From the NCBI GenBank assembly GCA_033239005.1, contig BSQZ01000011.1, positions 5,395,001 through 5,459,000 on the forward strand: a stretch of 64,000 nt of DNA. The letters are read 5' to 3'. The translations under genes and the position numbers were made by a program. Below are positions 25,195-36,604 of the stretch, piece after piece. This DNA is from Lamellibrachia satsuma. Its lineage: Eukaryota > Annelida > Polychaeta > Sabellida > Siboglinidae. Every line of letters starts with the position of its first letter. Position 1 is the stretch's first letter. A model generated the notes under the pieces. It searched no databases. It was given only the letters and a program-made list of their open reading frames with translations, and was not told the DNA's origin.

Positions 25195-25800
25195 GTTGAT
25201 CAAATTCTTGGGTTGATTAGGAAAAATATACAAGGAAAAAGAGCTACTTATATAATATGTATAAAGCCAGAGTTAGACCTCGTTTAGCGTAATGTTTACA
25301 AGATTGGAGACCATATCATAAGATAGATATACATACGCTTGAAAGAACACAGAGGAGAGCAACTAAAAGGATTCAAGAACTGAGAAAACTTAGTTATGAA
25401 GAACGACTGAAATAATGTGGTTTAACAACCCCAGAGACAAGACGGTTAAGAGAAGATCAAATTGAAGTTTTTAAGATATTGAATGTGTATGCAAATATTG
25501 ATAGAAATATTTTTTCTTATTTAAGAAAGATAATAGAAGTAGAATACATGAGGTAACATTAGTAAAGGATCACCGTATATTGGATATAAGGTAATACTAG
25601 TTCTCACGGAAGAAAACCAATGAATGGAACAAATTATCTGCAGATTGTGTAACTGCTATCAGCGTGAATTTGTTTAAAAACAAGGTTGACACATATCTTA
25701 GGAGGGCGGATTACACATAGATTAAAAATATAGAAGTTTCGGTAAGCCAATGGCTTCCTTGTCCAATTGCCATCTGGGCCTTTGCCTTGGACGGCAATCT
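25195..25800 (+). mobile_element. CR1-like LINE 3' fragment
   Basis: Broken frames resemble ILGLIRKNI, KARVRPRLA, LERTQRRATKRIQELRKLSY and a carboxyl end like KKTNEWNKLSADCVTAISVN. The end reads TGGCTTCCTTGTCCAATTGC, as in the element ending at 43860. Confidence 0.8.
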
Positions 25801-26500
25801 AGGTAAATCTTGTTAAATCAATTGAGCGGGGGTTTAATACAAACAATTTAGTAAATACTGCGAACCGTGGGTGAAGCTGAAAGAGCTGCCGGTAATGGCC
25901 GAACAAAATGCATACACATGGGAGGTGTGTCATAGACACTTTCACGTGTGTGACAGCATTATGGTGACATATTGGACGGAACCACTGCGCTTTGATCGTG
26001 TGAATCACGATTTATTCAGTTGAAGCAATGACCGAGACGCTCTCTACACCGCACATATTCCACCAGGCTGACAGGATGACGCGGTGTCGTTGAACAACAG
26101 TACAGTCAGGCATTTTGTCACCTGGGCGTAAGCCCAAGTAACCATGCTAATACCCTGGCTGCTGATGTTAGCGAAATACTGAGGAAATCTGACTTAATAA
26201 TTTCCAATAATACCGGAAATGTTTTTTTATTATTTCGCCAGTTGTACTATGCTTCTTGTAAACAGAACTTCGTCAAATTTGTTGTTTTTTATTATTTTGC
26301 CAGTTGTACTATGCTTCTCGTAAACAAAGCTTCGTCAAATTTGTAGCCGACACCGATCCGTTACGTTCGCGATGCTCTTGTTGGTCGAGCGCTAGCTACT
26401 TTATTTTGTAATAGTTGACCCATGTTTATTGAATAATTTTGTAATAAGTTAAACAAGGATTATCATAAGCACCCAGTTTGTTATAGCATTAGGCCCATTT
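25800..26500. repeat. Duplicated module plus 5'-flank block
   Basis: 25800-26105 matches 15510-15800 and 26030-26500 matches 2405-2830. A 60-bp piece (TATTATTTCGCCAGTTGTAC...) is present twice in tandem at 26228 and 26288. No gene. Confidence 0.65.
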
Positions 26501-27905
26501 TACTTTCAGTTACATTGGCAGCATTGTAACACCAGACGTAATCAAGAAATTAAGAACAGAATTGCTATAGCAAAGAAACATTCCAGGACATGTCTATGTC
26601 AATGTATACATGGAAAAGAGTCGCCATGTACTACGTATGGTCTACAATCTTATATAGGAGTGAATGCAAACCTGGATAAGAATCACCACGTGCACTGTGT
26701 GGCCTTACATTGTTATATAGCAAAGAACATTCCATGACATGTCGAGTCTTTTTGAAGAATAGGAATATGTCAAAACAAACCTAGACAAGAGTGCTACGTA
26801 TGGTCTATGATGTTATATATGAGTGACACCTGGACAAGAGTGCTACGTATGGTCTATAATGTTCTATACGAGTGAAACCTGGACAAGAGTGCTACGTATA
26901 ATCTATAATGTTATATACGAGTGAAACCTGGACAAGAGTGCTACGTATGGTCTATAATGTTATATACGAGTGAAACGTGGACAAGAGTGCTACGTATGGT
27001 CTATAATGTTATATACGAGTGAAACGTGGACAAGAGTGCTACGTATGGTCTATAATGTTATATACGAGTGAAACGTGGACAAGAGTGCTACGTATAGTCT
27101 ATAATGTTATATACGAGTGAAACCTGGACAAGAGTGCTACGTATGGTCTATAATGTTATATACGAGTGAAACGTGGACAAGAGTGCTACGTATGGTCTAT
27201 AATGTTATATACGAGTGAAACCTGGACAAGAGTGCTACGTATGGTCTATAATGTTATATACGAGTGAAACCTGGACAAGAGTGCTACGTATAGTCTATAA
27301 TGTTATATACGAGTGAAACCTGGACAAGAGTGCTACGTATAGTCTATAATGTTATATACGAGTGAAACCTGGACAAGAGTGCTACGTATAGTCTATAATG
27401 TTATATACGAGTGAAACCTGGACAAGAGTGCTACGTATAGTCTATAATGTTATATACGAGTGAAACCTGGACAAGAGTGCTACGTATAGTCTATAATGTT
27501 ATATACGAGTGAAACGTGGACAAGAGTGCTACGTATAGTCTATAATGTTATATACGAGTGAAACCTGGACAAGAGTGCTATGTATAGTCTATAATGTTAT
27601 ATACGAGTGAAACCTGGACAAGAGTGCTACGTATAGTCTATAATGTTATATACGAGTGAAACGTGGACAAGAGTGCTACGTATAGTCTATAATGTTATAT
27701 ACGAGTGAAACGTGGACAAGAGTGCTGCGTATATTAAGAAAACAGTCATATTAAAAAATAAAAACGACACCAAGTTAGAAGCAAGCAAAGAATAACAAAC
27801 ATTAAAAGTCTAAACAAAAGGCTTGAAAGACCAGCCAATGACATCCAGCTGCTGACAAATACAATCGACACAATTGTGTGGATGACTATGATCGTCAACG
27901 TCACC
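26500..27905 (+). mobile_element. RTE-like LINE fragment interrupted by a 49-bp tandem expansion
   Basis: Left part (26515-26780) and right part (27726-27905, ending NDTIVWMTMIVNVTRNDT-like) are the two sides of the same RT tail seen at 15838-16300. The centre is expanded into the 49-bp array. Confidence 0.75.
26781..27730. repeat. 49-bp minisatellite made from an RT motif
   Basis: About 19 copies of TGGACAAGAGTGCTACGTAT followed by AGTCTATAATGTTATATACG and AGTGAAACC. One unit encodes YVWSIMLYTSETWTRVL, the RTE carboxyl motif. The unit is not a multiple of three, so the frame is not kept. Copies differ by only a few alternating bases (CCTGG/CGTGG, ATAGTC/ATGGTC). Confidence 0.95.
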
Positions 27906-28289
27906 AGAAATGACACCTGAAGAAGAAAAGGAAGACCGATTGTAGCCTCACTTGGTCACCTGTTTGGTGTGGTTTGATCAGAGAAAGCCGGGCACCTGAT
28001 ATACCCCTTGGATCAGCCCATGGATCCGGTTCTATAGGTACGGCCGTTTCTCTCCGAACGCACCAGCACAAACAATGAACGAGCACCGAAAAAATGAGCC
28101 TTGGTTCTGCTCGACTGCGTTCTGCATAGCACAGGGCACAGCATTGAAAGCAAGGGTTATCTACTGATAATCTGGCCATTCGAGACTGGGGTACGGTGAC
28201 CTTACAAAGTCGACAAATCGTCACACATCTAACGTGACATGTTGGCTACCTCCCCACACCCTAGGTCAACCAGTTCGATGAGACAACGT

Positions 28290-29215
28290 TGACATATGTT
28301 GACACACCATTCTTTATCCATAACTTTTCCAACAAACCATTCTTTATTTATAACTTTCCGAACCCACCATTTGTTATCCATGACTTTTCTAAAACACTCC
28401 ATTCTTAATTTATAACTTTCTGAACCCGGCGTTCTTGATTTATTACTTTTCCAACACATTATTCTTAATTTATAATTTAACCAACACACCATTCTTTATT
28501 TACAACTTTTCCAACACACCACTCTCAGTTGTAATTTTTCCAACTCACCATTCTTTATCCATGACTTTTCCAACACACCTTTCTTAATTTATAACTTTCC
28601 GAACCCCCCGTTCTTTATTTATAACTTTTCCAACACACTATTCTTTATTTATAATTTAGCTAATACACCATTCTTTATTTAAACTTTTCCAACACACCAC
28701 TCTCAGTTTTAATTTTTCCTAGCTAGACACCATTCCTAATCCATGACTTTTCCAACGCAATATACTTTATCCATGACTTTTCCTTTTCTTTATACATTAC
28801 TTTTCCAATACAGCAGTCTTTACTTTTAACGTTTCTCACACACCATTCCTAATATATGACTTTTCCAATACACCATACTTTATCCATAATTTTCTAATGC
28901 ATTAATTTTTACCCTTCACTTTTCCAACACACCATTTTTACTTATAACTTTTCGAACACATCATTCTTAAGATATGACTTTTCCAACACACCATTCCTAA
29001 TCCATGACGTTTCCAACACACCATACTTTATCCATAACTTTTCCAACACACCTTTATCCTTGACTTTTCCAGCACACCATTCTTTATTTATAAATTTCTT
29101 AATCAATTACTTTTCCAACACACCATTCTTTACCCTTGATTTTTCCAACACCATTCTTTATGTTTAACGTTTCTAACACACCATTCTTAATGTTTGACTT
29201 TTCAAACACGTCATT
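28290..29215. repeat. 30-bp minisatellite, long degenerate array
   Basis: About 30 units of the type CCATTCTTTATTTATAACTT followed by TTCCAACACA, with point changes and small deletions. Coding potential is absent. Confidence 0.9.
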
Positions 29216-29219
29216 TTCT

Positions 29220-29640
29220 ATTTTTAACTTACATTGATATGTTGCAAAGGTGACGTGGTTAAAAAAAAATAATAATGATGTGTGTCTTGCTTTGCTGCAT
29301 AAGTGGTTACTCAGGCGATTGAGTTAAGATATGTCTTTTTTTGGACTATCCACCATGATAATCCGGTTGCCAGATATAAAAAAATATAGCTCAACTGTGA
29401 AGTGGGGTACATGTAAGTTTGGTTTCTGGTACTGATCCAGAAACTGCATAATGACATTTTGTCATCACTGAACAATTTGTGTACAATCATGTTAAACATA
29501 TAATGTTTCAACGCGTAGTTAGAAACTTTGATTCCATGTAGATTCCATGTAGATAAAAAATTAAAGCCGTCTCCATTATTTACTTGAAATGACCAAGTCT
29601 TTGTTAGTTATTTTTTAATATACAGGACCCCTGTACCTAC
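29220..29640. other. Unassigned intergenic stretch
   Basis: Short frames only; nothing recognised. Confidence 0.5.
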
Positions 29641-29644
29641 CCAT

Positions 29645-31089
29645 GTGCTATTCAAACCATATCGTCTTGGTGGACTGAATTGCTTAGTAGGGATTGGTGT
29701 AGACAAAAATACCGCGGTTAACGAGGATGACATTATCCGAAGGTTCCTCACCAGCATTGCAGTTGGGGTCAGAAGGATATTCAAAATGGATTATTACAAC
29801 ACGAGTCTCTTACAGATACAAAATGGGCGCTTTATTTACAAAATGGAGCTGGTGTTATTTTGAAATAAATCATTATGAAAAATTAAAAAAAATTGGTCAA
29901 TTATTGCAAAATGGGTGGCTTTGGTCGATGCAATCGAATTTAATTTTAATATCGTATATGTCGGATGGTTGAAAGATCAGCGTGGTGGGCGTCCATAGCG
30001 TTCGTTAAGTCTCTGGATAAATTATGTATGACTTACAGGTAACGATGACGTATGTTGGCATAAATAATAACGACGGTGTCAGAAACAAAACAGTCAGAAT
30101 TCTCGTATTCATTATATTTATGACTCACAATAGATCAGGAGACAGAAGTTTGTAGTCGATTACATCATATAGAAGACGGAATCTGTGTATACATTCGGAC
30201 AGACTGCGTGGACATCTTAAAGAAGGATACGGTACTTCTTGAACAAGAAAAGGCGGTTGACAATAATTATTATGATAGACCAGACGGTGTCGCAATTCGC
30301 TGGAAGGCACCCTAATGGTGAAAAATAAATTATTACAAGAAATATGCTAGATTAGACAAACTAACTGACCTACCCGAATGACGTTGACGCCTACTGAAAG
30401 AGAAAAGGCAAAAAAATCAACCGCGATGACACCGTGGTCGGTACAACACGTATGTGGTCGTGTGACACATATTGAGGTCAGCATTTCTGTCACACACAAG
30501 GTGTTCAGTAAGACTCAGTATTCGGTTCTTCGAATCCCGCCGTTTGGAAACATGCCTGTCTATCCTCGGTTCACACCTACCTCTGTCTCTGATGCCAGGG
30601 TCTTGGATCGCTGACCTAGTCCCATACGTCGGTAGCTGCCTCTACGGAGTAACGTTGAGCTGAATCTGAGCAGTGTCAATATATACACAACAGTACAACT
30701 ACAGCGGCGATAGCAGGTAGCTGCGTCTCAGTTGGCGACAAACAACAAAAGCACACGAAGGAGCAGTGAGTGTGTCGACTTCTAATCACGTGACCTGCTC
30801 TCATGGGCAGCGACGCGTGACGAGACCGCACGGAATCTCAGCCACGTTCTATTGCTAGCCGGCCGGCCAGCCGGCCATTCCAGAGGGCGACGCGAAAGCG
30901 CTTTTGTTCGATTGAACACTGGAGGTATGCGCGCGCCCGAATAAAAGACACCCGACTCGCATGGCATGAATACGCACTAATATTTGCTCAAGTTGGTCAA
31001 AAATAACTGCTGCCGGAGGTCCAAGATGCTTTGCTTCCCTAAATAGCAATGTTATGGTTCAGTGAGGCGATATCGCCCGCTGTTACATT
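29645..31089. repeat. Duplicated block (pairs with 10680-11560 and 6650-7628)
   Basis: Non-coding. It contains the GGTGGACTGAATTGCTTAGT landmark and leads without a break into the region homologous to 7440-7628, where a LINE is inserted. Confidence 0.75.
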
Positions 31090-32512
31090 ATCATATGTCA
31101 GATTTACCTTGATTTTCCTTGATCCTCCACTTCTACACAATTGCTGCAGTCGAGGAGATGAGGAGGAAAGAAGTCAGGTGTATAATCCTCCATCCTATTC
31201 TTTAAATATTTGTCAATGTGACCCTTAAGTGTGTTAATATCCTTACACATAACCGCTGCCTGTGGAAGTTGGTTCCAGTCATTTACTATTCTTTGAGTAA
31301 ATGAATACGTCTTTAAATCTAGTCTAGAGTGCACTTTCATGATTTTAATGGATGCCCTCGTGTTGCATACCATCCCTTATTCTCAATCGCACAGTCTCAA
31401 GAGTAGTTATGTTTAAAACTTGCTGCCTATTAGAGTAGTCCATATGCCGCAAGTCCGGTATCATCCTGGTTGCCCTTCGTTGTACACTCTCTAATAATTT
31501 ATGTATTTTTGTTTGAATGGACGCCATGCCTGAATGCGGTAATCCAGATACGGTCTAACAATGGACTTGTATAATTGTACCACTACCTCTTTGGCTCTGT
31601 TAATCATGCCTAACATAGCATTTGCCTTCTTGGATGCTTTAGCACACTGCTCGGTTACTTCAAGTTTGTCTGTTATAATCACACCTAAGTCTTTTTCTTC
31701 ATGTCATGTTTGAATGGGGTCTTCGCACACAAAATAGTCGTAATGCCTGTTATTGTGGCCATAATGCACACACTTGCATTTCTCTGCATTGAATAGCACT
31801 AACATGTTTTAATTAGGTTATGCACCTGTAGGTGTTCTACAACCGCATCTCCATCATTTGTTATATCTGTGATGTTAAATTTACTGTTCTATAATTTCCA
31901 GGTTGGGATTTACTATCCTTCTTCTTATATAATGGGATCACGTTGGCACACTTCCAATCTCCCGATACTCCCCCCTGTGTCATGCACTCGGCGGGGGTGC
32001 AACAGCGGGGGGCCACTTCTCTGAGTATTGTTGAATTTAAGTTGTCCACTGCAGGTGCTTTATATGGTTTTAGGTGCGTCAGCTTCTTCAATACCACATC
32101 AAGAGTGAACTTGACCTGTTGCTATGCCTCCTCCGTGGTCTTTGTAAATACCATAACCGGTTCAGGCAAGCCATCAACATCTTTATCAGTAAACACTGAA
32201 GTTAAGAAGTCATTTAGTACATTTGCTATCTCAAATGTGTCCGTGATCACATTACCTTCTTTATCAACAAACGAGCCGACGCTGCCTTTTGTCCTAGTTT
32301 TAGGCCTAGTGTACGCGAAGAAAGACTTTGGATCTTTATATCGCCCGCTAGCTTTTTCTCAAAATTACTTTTTGCCTGTTCTACCTCATTACGGGTTCGC
32401 TTCAGTTGCCTCTTATATGCGTCATACAGATGATACTCTCCAGTCTCTCTATATCTCTGCCACATGTGGTATTTTTTCTCATTCTGCTCTTTTTTGTCAT
32501 CCATCGGGGTTT
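31090..32512 (-). mobile_element. 5'-truncated CR1-like LINE inserted in the duplicated block
   Basis: Minus-strand frames give a linker (YRETGEYHLYDAYKRQLKRT, RNEVEQAKSNFEKKLAGDIK), an RT segment (VVLKKLTHLKPYKAPAVDNL with WKCANVIPLYKKKDSKSQPG), a gap where the catalytic core should be, then QLYKSIVRPYLDYRIQAWRP, RRATRMIPDLRHMDY and FTQRIVNDWNQLPQAAVM. The uninterrupted partner at about 7627 (GTCAGAGAGACCCTGCTGCC) shows that the element entered this copy only. It is inactive. Confidence 0.9.
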
Positions 32513-32609
32513 TAGAGACAACCTGCTGCCCTCCGTGTCAGACGTGGAACAGTGAAGTTCTAGCGATCGCAGTGACATTGACATCATGTAATATCCAAGA
32601 CGAACTGTT

Positions 32610-33340
32610 GGATCGTGCTGGCCCATAGGCCAAAGAGGCCCTGCTGTTCACAGTACCAGTGTCAACGTCAAGAGAGGTCATGCTGTTCACAACACCAGTG
32701 TCATATGTCAGAAAGGTTCTGTTGGTTGTTCATTTTATAGAACCAATACATAAGACCAGAGAAGCCCCGTTGTTCACACTACCAATATTATAGACCAGAG
32801 AAGCCCTGTTGTTCACAGTACCAATATTATAGACCAGAGAAGCACTGTTGTTTACAGTACTAATATTATAGATCAGAGAAGCCCTGTTGCTCACAGTGCC
32901 AGTGTTATAGATTAGAGAAGCCGAGATGATCTGTGGGGCCGTGCTGGCCCATAGGCCACAGAAGCCCTGCAGTTCATAGTCAAGAGATGTCACATTGTTC
33001 ACATCACCATTGTCAGGAACGAGCGAGGGATTGCTTTTCACAGCACCAATGTTAAAAGCCAGCCCCCCTCCCGTTCACATCACCAGTGTCATTGATAAGA
33101 GAGGTTATGTTGGTTGTTCATAGCCCCAAAATCATAGACCAGAGAAGCCCTATTGTTCACAGTACTAATATCATAAACCACAAAGGCTCTGCTGTTCATA
33201 GCACCAGTGTTATAGATCAGAGAGGTTTTGCTGTGCTCAACACCAATGTTATATAGCATAGAGGTCCTGCTGCTCGCCGTACCGGTGTCATGGACTATGG
33301 AGGCCCTGTCGCACTCAACAACGCAGTAAAAATCAGTTAG
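32610..33340. repeat. 39-bp minisatellite, copy 2
   Basis: Same family and flanks as 7630-8300. Minus strand reads YNIGTVNNRASLV-type 13-residue repeats. Unit number and order differ from copy 1. Confidence 0.85.
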
Positions 33341-33479
33341 GCCCTGCTGACCGCCATAGCACTGACGTCGATCAACTTGGTTATCACTGTGCCACTTTTA
33401 AAAGCAAGACTTCGACAAATATAGAACCGTTACTGTTACTGTTACTGATCATGTAACCCGCCTGGGTGGTAGGGACGCT

Positions 33480-34520
33480 GCAAAAGAAAGTGCATAACGT
33501 ACACACTGAGTGTTGTGTTTAGAAATACTAGTAGTAGAAAGTCAGTGAAAACTTTCATTGATTTTTTTAGAAACTGTGATAAAGTACAATTAAACCAATA
33601 GTGTTATTTAGGAAATTGTGTGGAAACTGGCTTTATTTACACCTGCCGCACGAGCCTCGTCGGGTAAATAAAGATAACTATGTTTTATGAAACAGAACAT
33701 TTTAATGGTACTGCGAATCTGGCTTTGTTTACACCTCATATGCTTTGTCGGGTAAACAAAAATGAATTTGTTTTATGAAACCGAAAGTGAAAACGGCGAA
33801 ACTGGCTTTATCTGTATAAGCTGCATGGGCCTCGTCAGATAAATATATTTTAAGAAACCGAAACTGATACGTCGTTGCGATAATGACGCAATACTTTCAG
33901 AGTTCAGCTGTATGCACCGCTACAGGCCTACGTTATTAAATATCCACCGTGGGAAGATAAGTACATCACATTCCCCAAATCTCTCACAATACGGATTTTA
34001 TGGTTTTAATACAGATTAGCTTCAAATGGAAAAATCGTGATGACGTACATGTTTTCTTGTATAACAGTACACAGTCGGGCAAATAGTGTTGATGTTAGGC
34101 AGATTTCAGATTATGCTTGATGTAAGTATATGTCACAGCTTAATGGGTGGTGACATTTGATCGGAAGGTGAGCCGGTTAGCCAATGAAAAATACTATACG
34201 GATTTATATTGGCTTTATTCGGGATTTCAAGTCAAAAATACGCGTTTCAACCAAAAATATGTGGCATATCTGCATTTCCCCAACGATATTATAAAAACAT
34301 CTCTTTTGGTCTAATCCAGAATGTAACGTACTGGTTGTTGCGCCATTGCAGCAGGTAACTGAGTAAAGTAACATAGTTTCAAACAACCACGAATGTTATT
34401 GTGTTTTTAGACACATTTTCAAAACAGACACTATCCACAATTGTATAAACTGAGATATTTCTTGACAACAATTAGGAGTTTACCAAATGAAATACAGATG
34501 TGCAGAATCTGCACATCAAA
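33480..34520. repeat. Duplicated non-coding block (pairs with 8400-9450)
   Basis: Carries the same TGTTTTATGAAAC internal repeats and the GTGCAGAATCTGCACATCAA landmark at its right end. No gene. Confidence 0.75.
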
Positions 34521-34529
34521 TGTAAGTTG

Positions 34530-34800
34530 TGGTGAACAACAGAAGTCGTCTAAAACGAAATTGTTTTCGGCTTGTTTTAGAACTTCCCGGAATTTGCAAT
34601 TGTCGTATAGAAAAAACTACACCCACTTCATGTACACCAGAAAAAGAGCACCAGTTTCGAGTGTTGAACACTAGGCAGTTTTTATTACGATTCAAATTGT
34701 AAAACGAAAAAACAATATACATTAATAATTGAAATAAGAGGTACTAGCAATTACATTGCACTACTTAACCACATTCTTGAAGCATCCAGGCAGACAGCAA
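34530..34800. repeat. Dispersed repeat shared with 54240-54480
   Basis: Shared AACACTAGGCAGTTTTTATT block. No gene. Confidence 0.6.
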
Positions 34801-34879
34801 ATGTAGCTAAGACGTTACGCGTTATCTTGGTGTAAACTATATTTAATGTACATATTGAAACTTAGAAGACACCAACACA

Positions 34880-35592
34880 CCACATGCGTTGTAATAAAAA
34901 CTTTGTTTTATTTAACAGCAATGTCTTGCTGCTGTTGACATATAATAAAAATACATAGTATCTACAATCGGATGAACACATTTGCAATGGTTTCCGGCGT
35001 TCTCACGGGGCGCACAGCGCTCCTAGCGGGCTGCCTGGACTTTGTTCCAAAGCTTTGTCTACAACGTTTTTCTAGCGCAACAACTGTATAAACACAATTC
35101 TATGCTAGCACACATTCAGAACGCACACTGTAAGCCTAGTACTGGGACAAACAGCTAGTGTTGCTCTACAAGCAAAGGCACGTGACCAAAACGGATGACA
35201 GTACGTTGCAATATTAACTAAGTAACACAATGCTTTCTATAAATGACTTCGTGTACAGTTTGATATGAGCTCGGCTTGAAACACAGTAGAATATATACAT
35301 GTTACACATTCAGACACTGTTAATCAAATTTGTTGCGTACTGATATTTTATAATAATTAGGTAAATATGCATTGTGAGGTGTTTTATTAGCCACTCGTGT
35401 TGCACATTCATTGGGCTATTGATTGATTACAAGAATTGATGACGAATAACAAAATATGCCAGTTTTACAACACATATAGAAACGACACACGGCCAAAATT
35501 CTCACATTCGAAGGTAAAATATAATGTTTTTCACCAGCTGATTTATCTGTCCGTCGAACTACTGTTTTATATAATGTATGACGGTAAATATA
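34880..35592 (-). promoter_or_regulatory. Conserved 3' block of gene D1 (probable 3' UTR) with AATAAA at 34907-34912
   Basis: The block is nearly identical at 46976-47703 (D2) and is recognisable at 58836-59960 (F). The minus strand has a canonical AATAAA at its distal end in all three. That fits a long 3' UTR ending here. Confidence 0.45.
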
Positions 35593-36600
35593 TTACGGCA
35601 ATAAAGATTCAAACCTGAAGTATAGCTGTTTTAATTCAGGTGTACTTCGACCGTTGACCGCCTTCAAGTCGGTCATACCATCCAGGCTCTCCACAGATGA
35701 CGACGACAACAGAACCGTCTGCATCTGACGCTGGCGATACAAGTGGAAAGCGACGAGAATTGCTACCATCACAACGAAGACGAGTTTCATGATGACGTCC
35801 AATGCCATGATGCCGTCATCAGTCGAATTGGTCGTTGCGCTTAACTCGCCGGCAGATGGCGCCACCGTGGAGAGGACTGCGAATGTATGTTTCTTCACCG
35901 TGGGCTGCTCGCCAGATGTCGTGCTTGTTGTAGCGGCTGATTGTGTGTTTGTTGTAGATGACGTTGTGATTGTTGGAGCTGATGTCGGCGGTGTGGTCGT
36001 TGTCGGCGTTGTGGCTGTGGTAGTTGTCGTTGCCGTTATTGTAGGTGGCGTTGTCGTTATGGTAATTGGTGTTGTTGTAGTCGTAGACGGCATTGTGGTA
36101 GTTGGTGTTGTCGTTGTTGTTGTCGGAGTTGTCATTATTGTAGGCGAAGTTGTGGTAGTTGATGTGGTTATTATGTGGTGTTCCGGTAGTGGTTGTTAGT
36201 GTGGTCGTTGTGGTAGGTGGTGTGGTCGTTGTGGTAGTAGTAGTTGTAGTTCTAATTGATGTCGTTATTGTTGTAATCGGTGTTGTCGTTGTGGTAGTTG
36301 GTGCTGTGGTAGTTGTAGGTAGTGTGGACGTTGTAGTAGTTGGTGTTGTTGTTGTATTTGGTTTTGTCGTTGTTGTAATGCTAGTTGGTGTGGTCGTTGT
36401 TGTAGTCGGTGTTGTCGTGGTGGTTGGTGTTGTTGTGCTTGTAGTCGGTGTTGTCGTGGTGGTTGGTGTGGTTGTTTTGGTAGTCGGTGTTATTATGGTA
36501 GTTGGCGTGGTTGTTGTGGTAGTCGGTGTAGTCGTAGTGGTGGGCGGTGTTGTCGTTGTTGTCGTTGTAGTGGCGATGTTAGTTGGTGCCGGACGAGGTG
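35593..36600 (-). pseudogene. Gene D1 distal part: Thr stalk, TM and tail, out of frame
   Basis: Continues the Thr-rich stalk behind the TAA that ends the LRR-Ig frame. A frameshift shared with D2 lies at about 36175-36200 (GGAACACCAC region). After it comes an open frame (35593-36135) with stalk end, membrane helix (LVFVVMVAILVAFHLYRQRQ) and a tail ending YFRFESLLP. The helix has gained Asp and Lys compared with F (ALDVIMKLV against ALAVILILV), as expected of decaying sequence. Part of it could still be reached by splicing or readthrough. Confidence 0.7.
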
Positions 36601-36604
36601 GTTC

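Noticed and set aside
26781..27730. 49-bp array as a CRISPR-like array
   Set aside because: Units are contiguous with no unique spacers; eukaryotic context and RT-derived unit.
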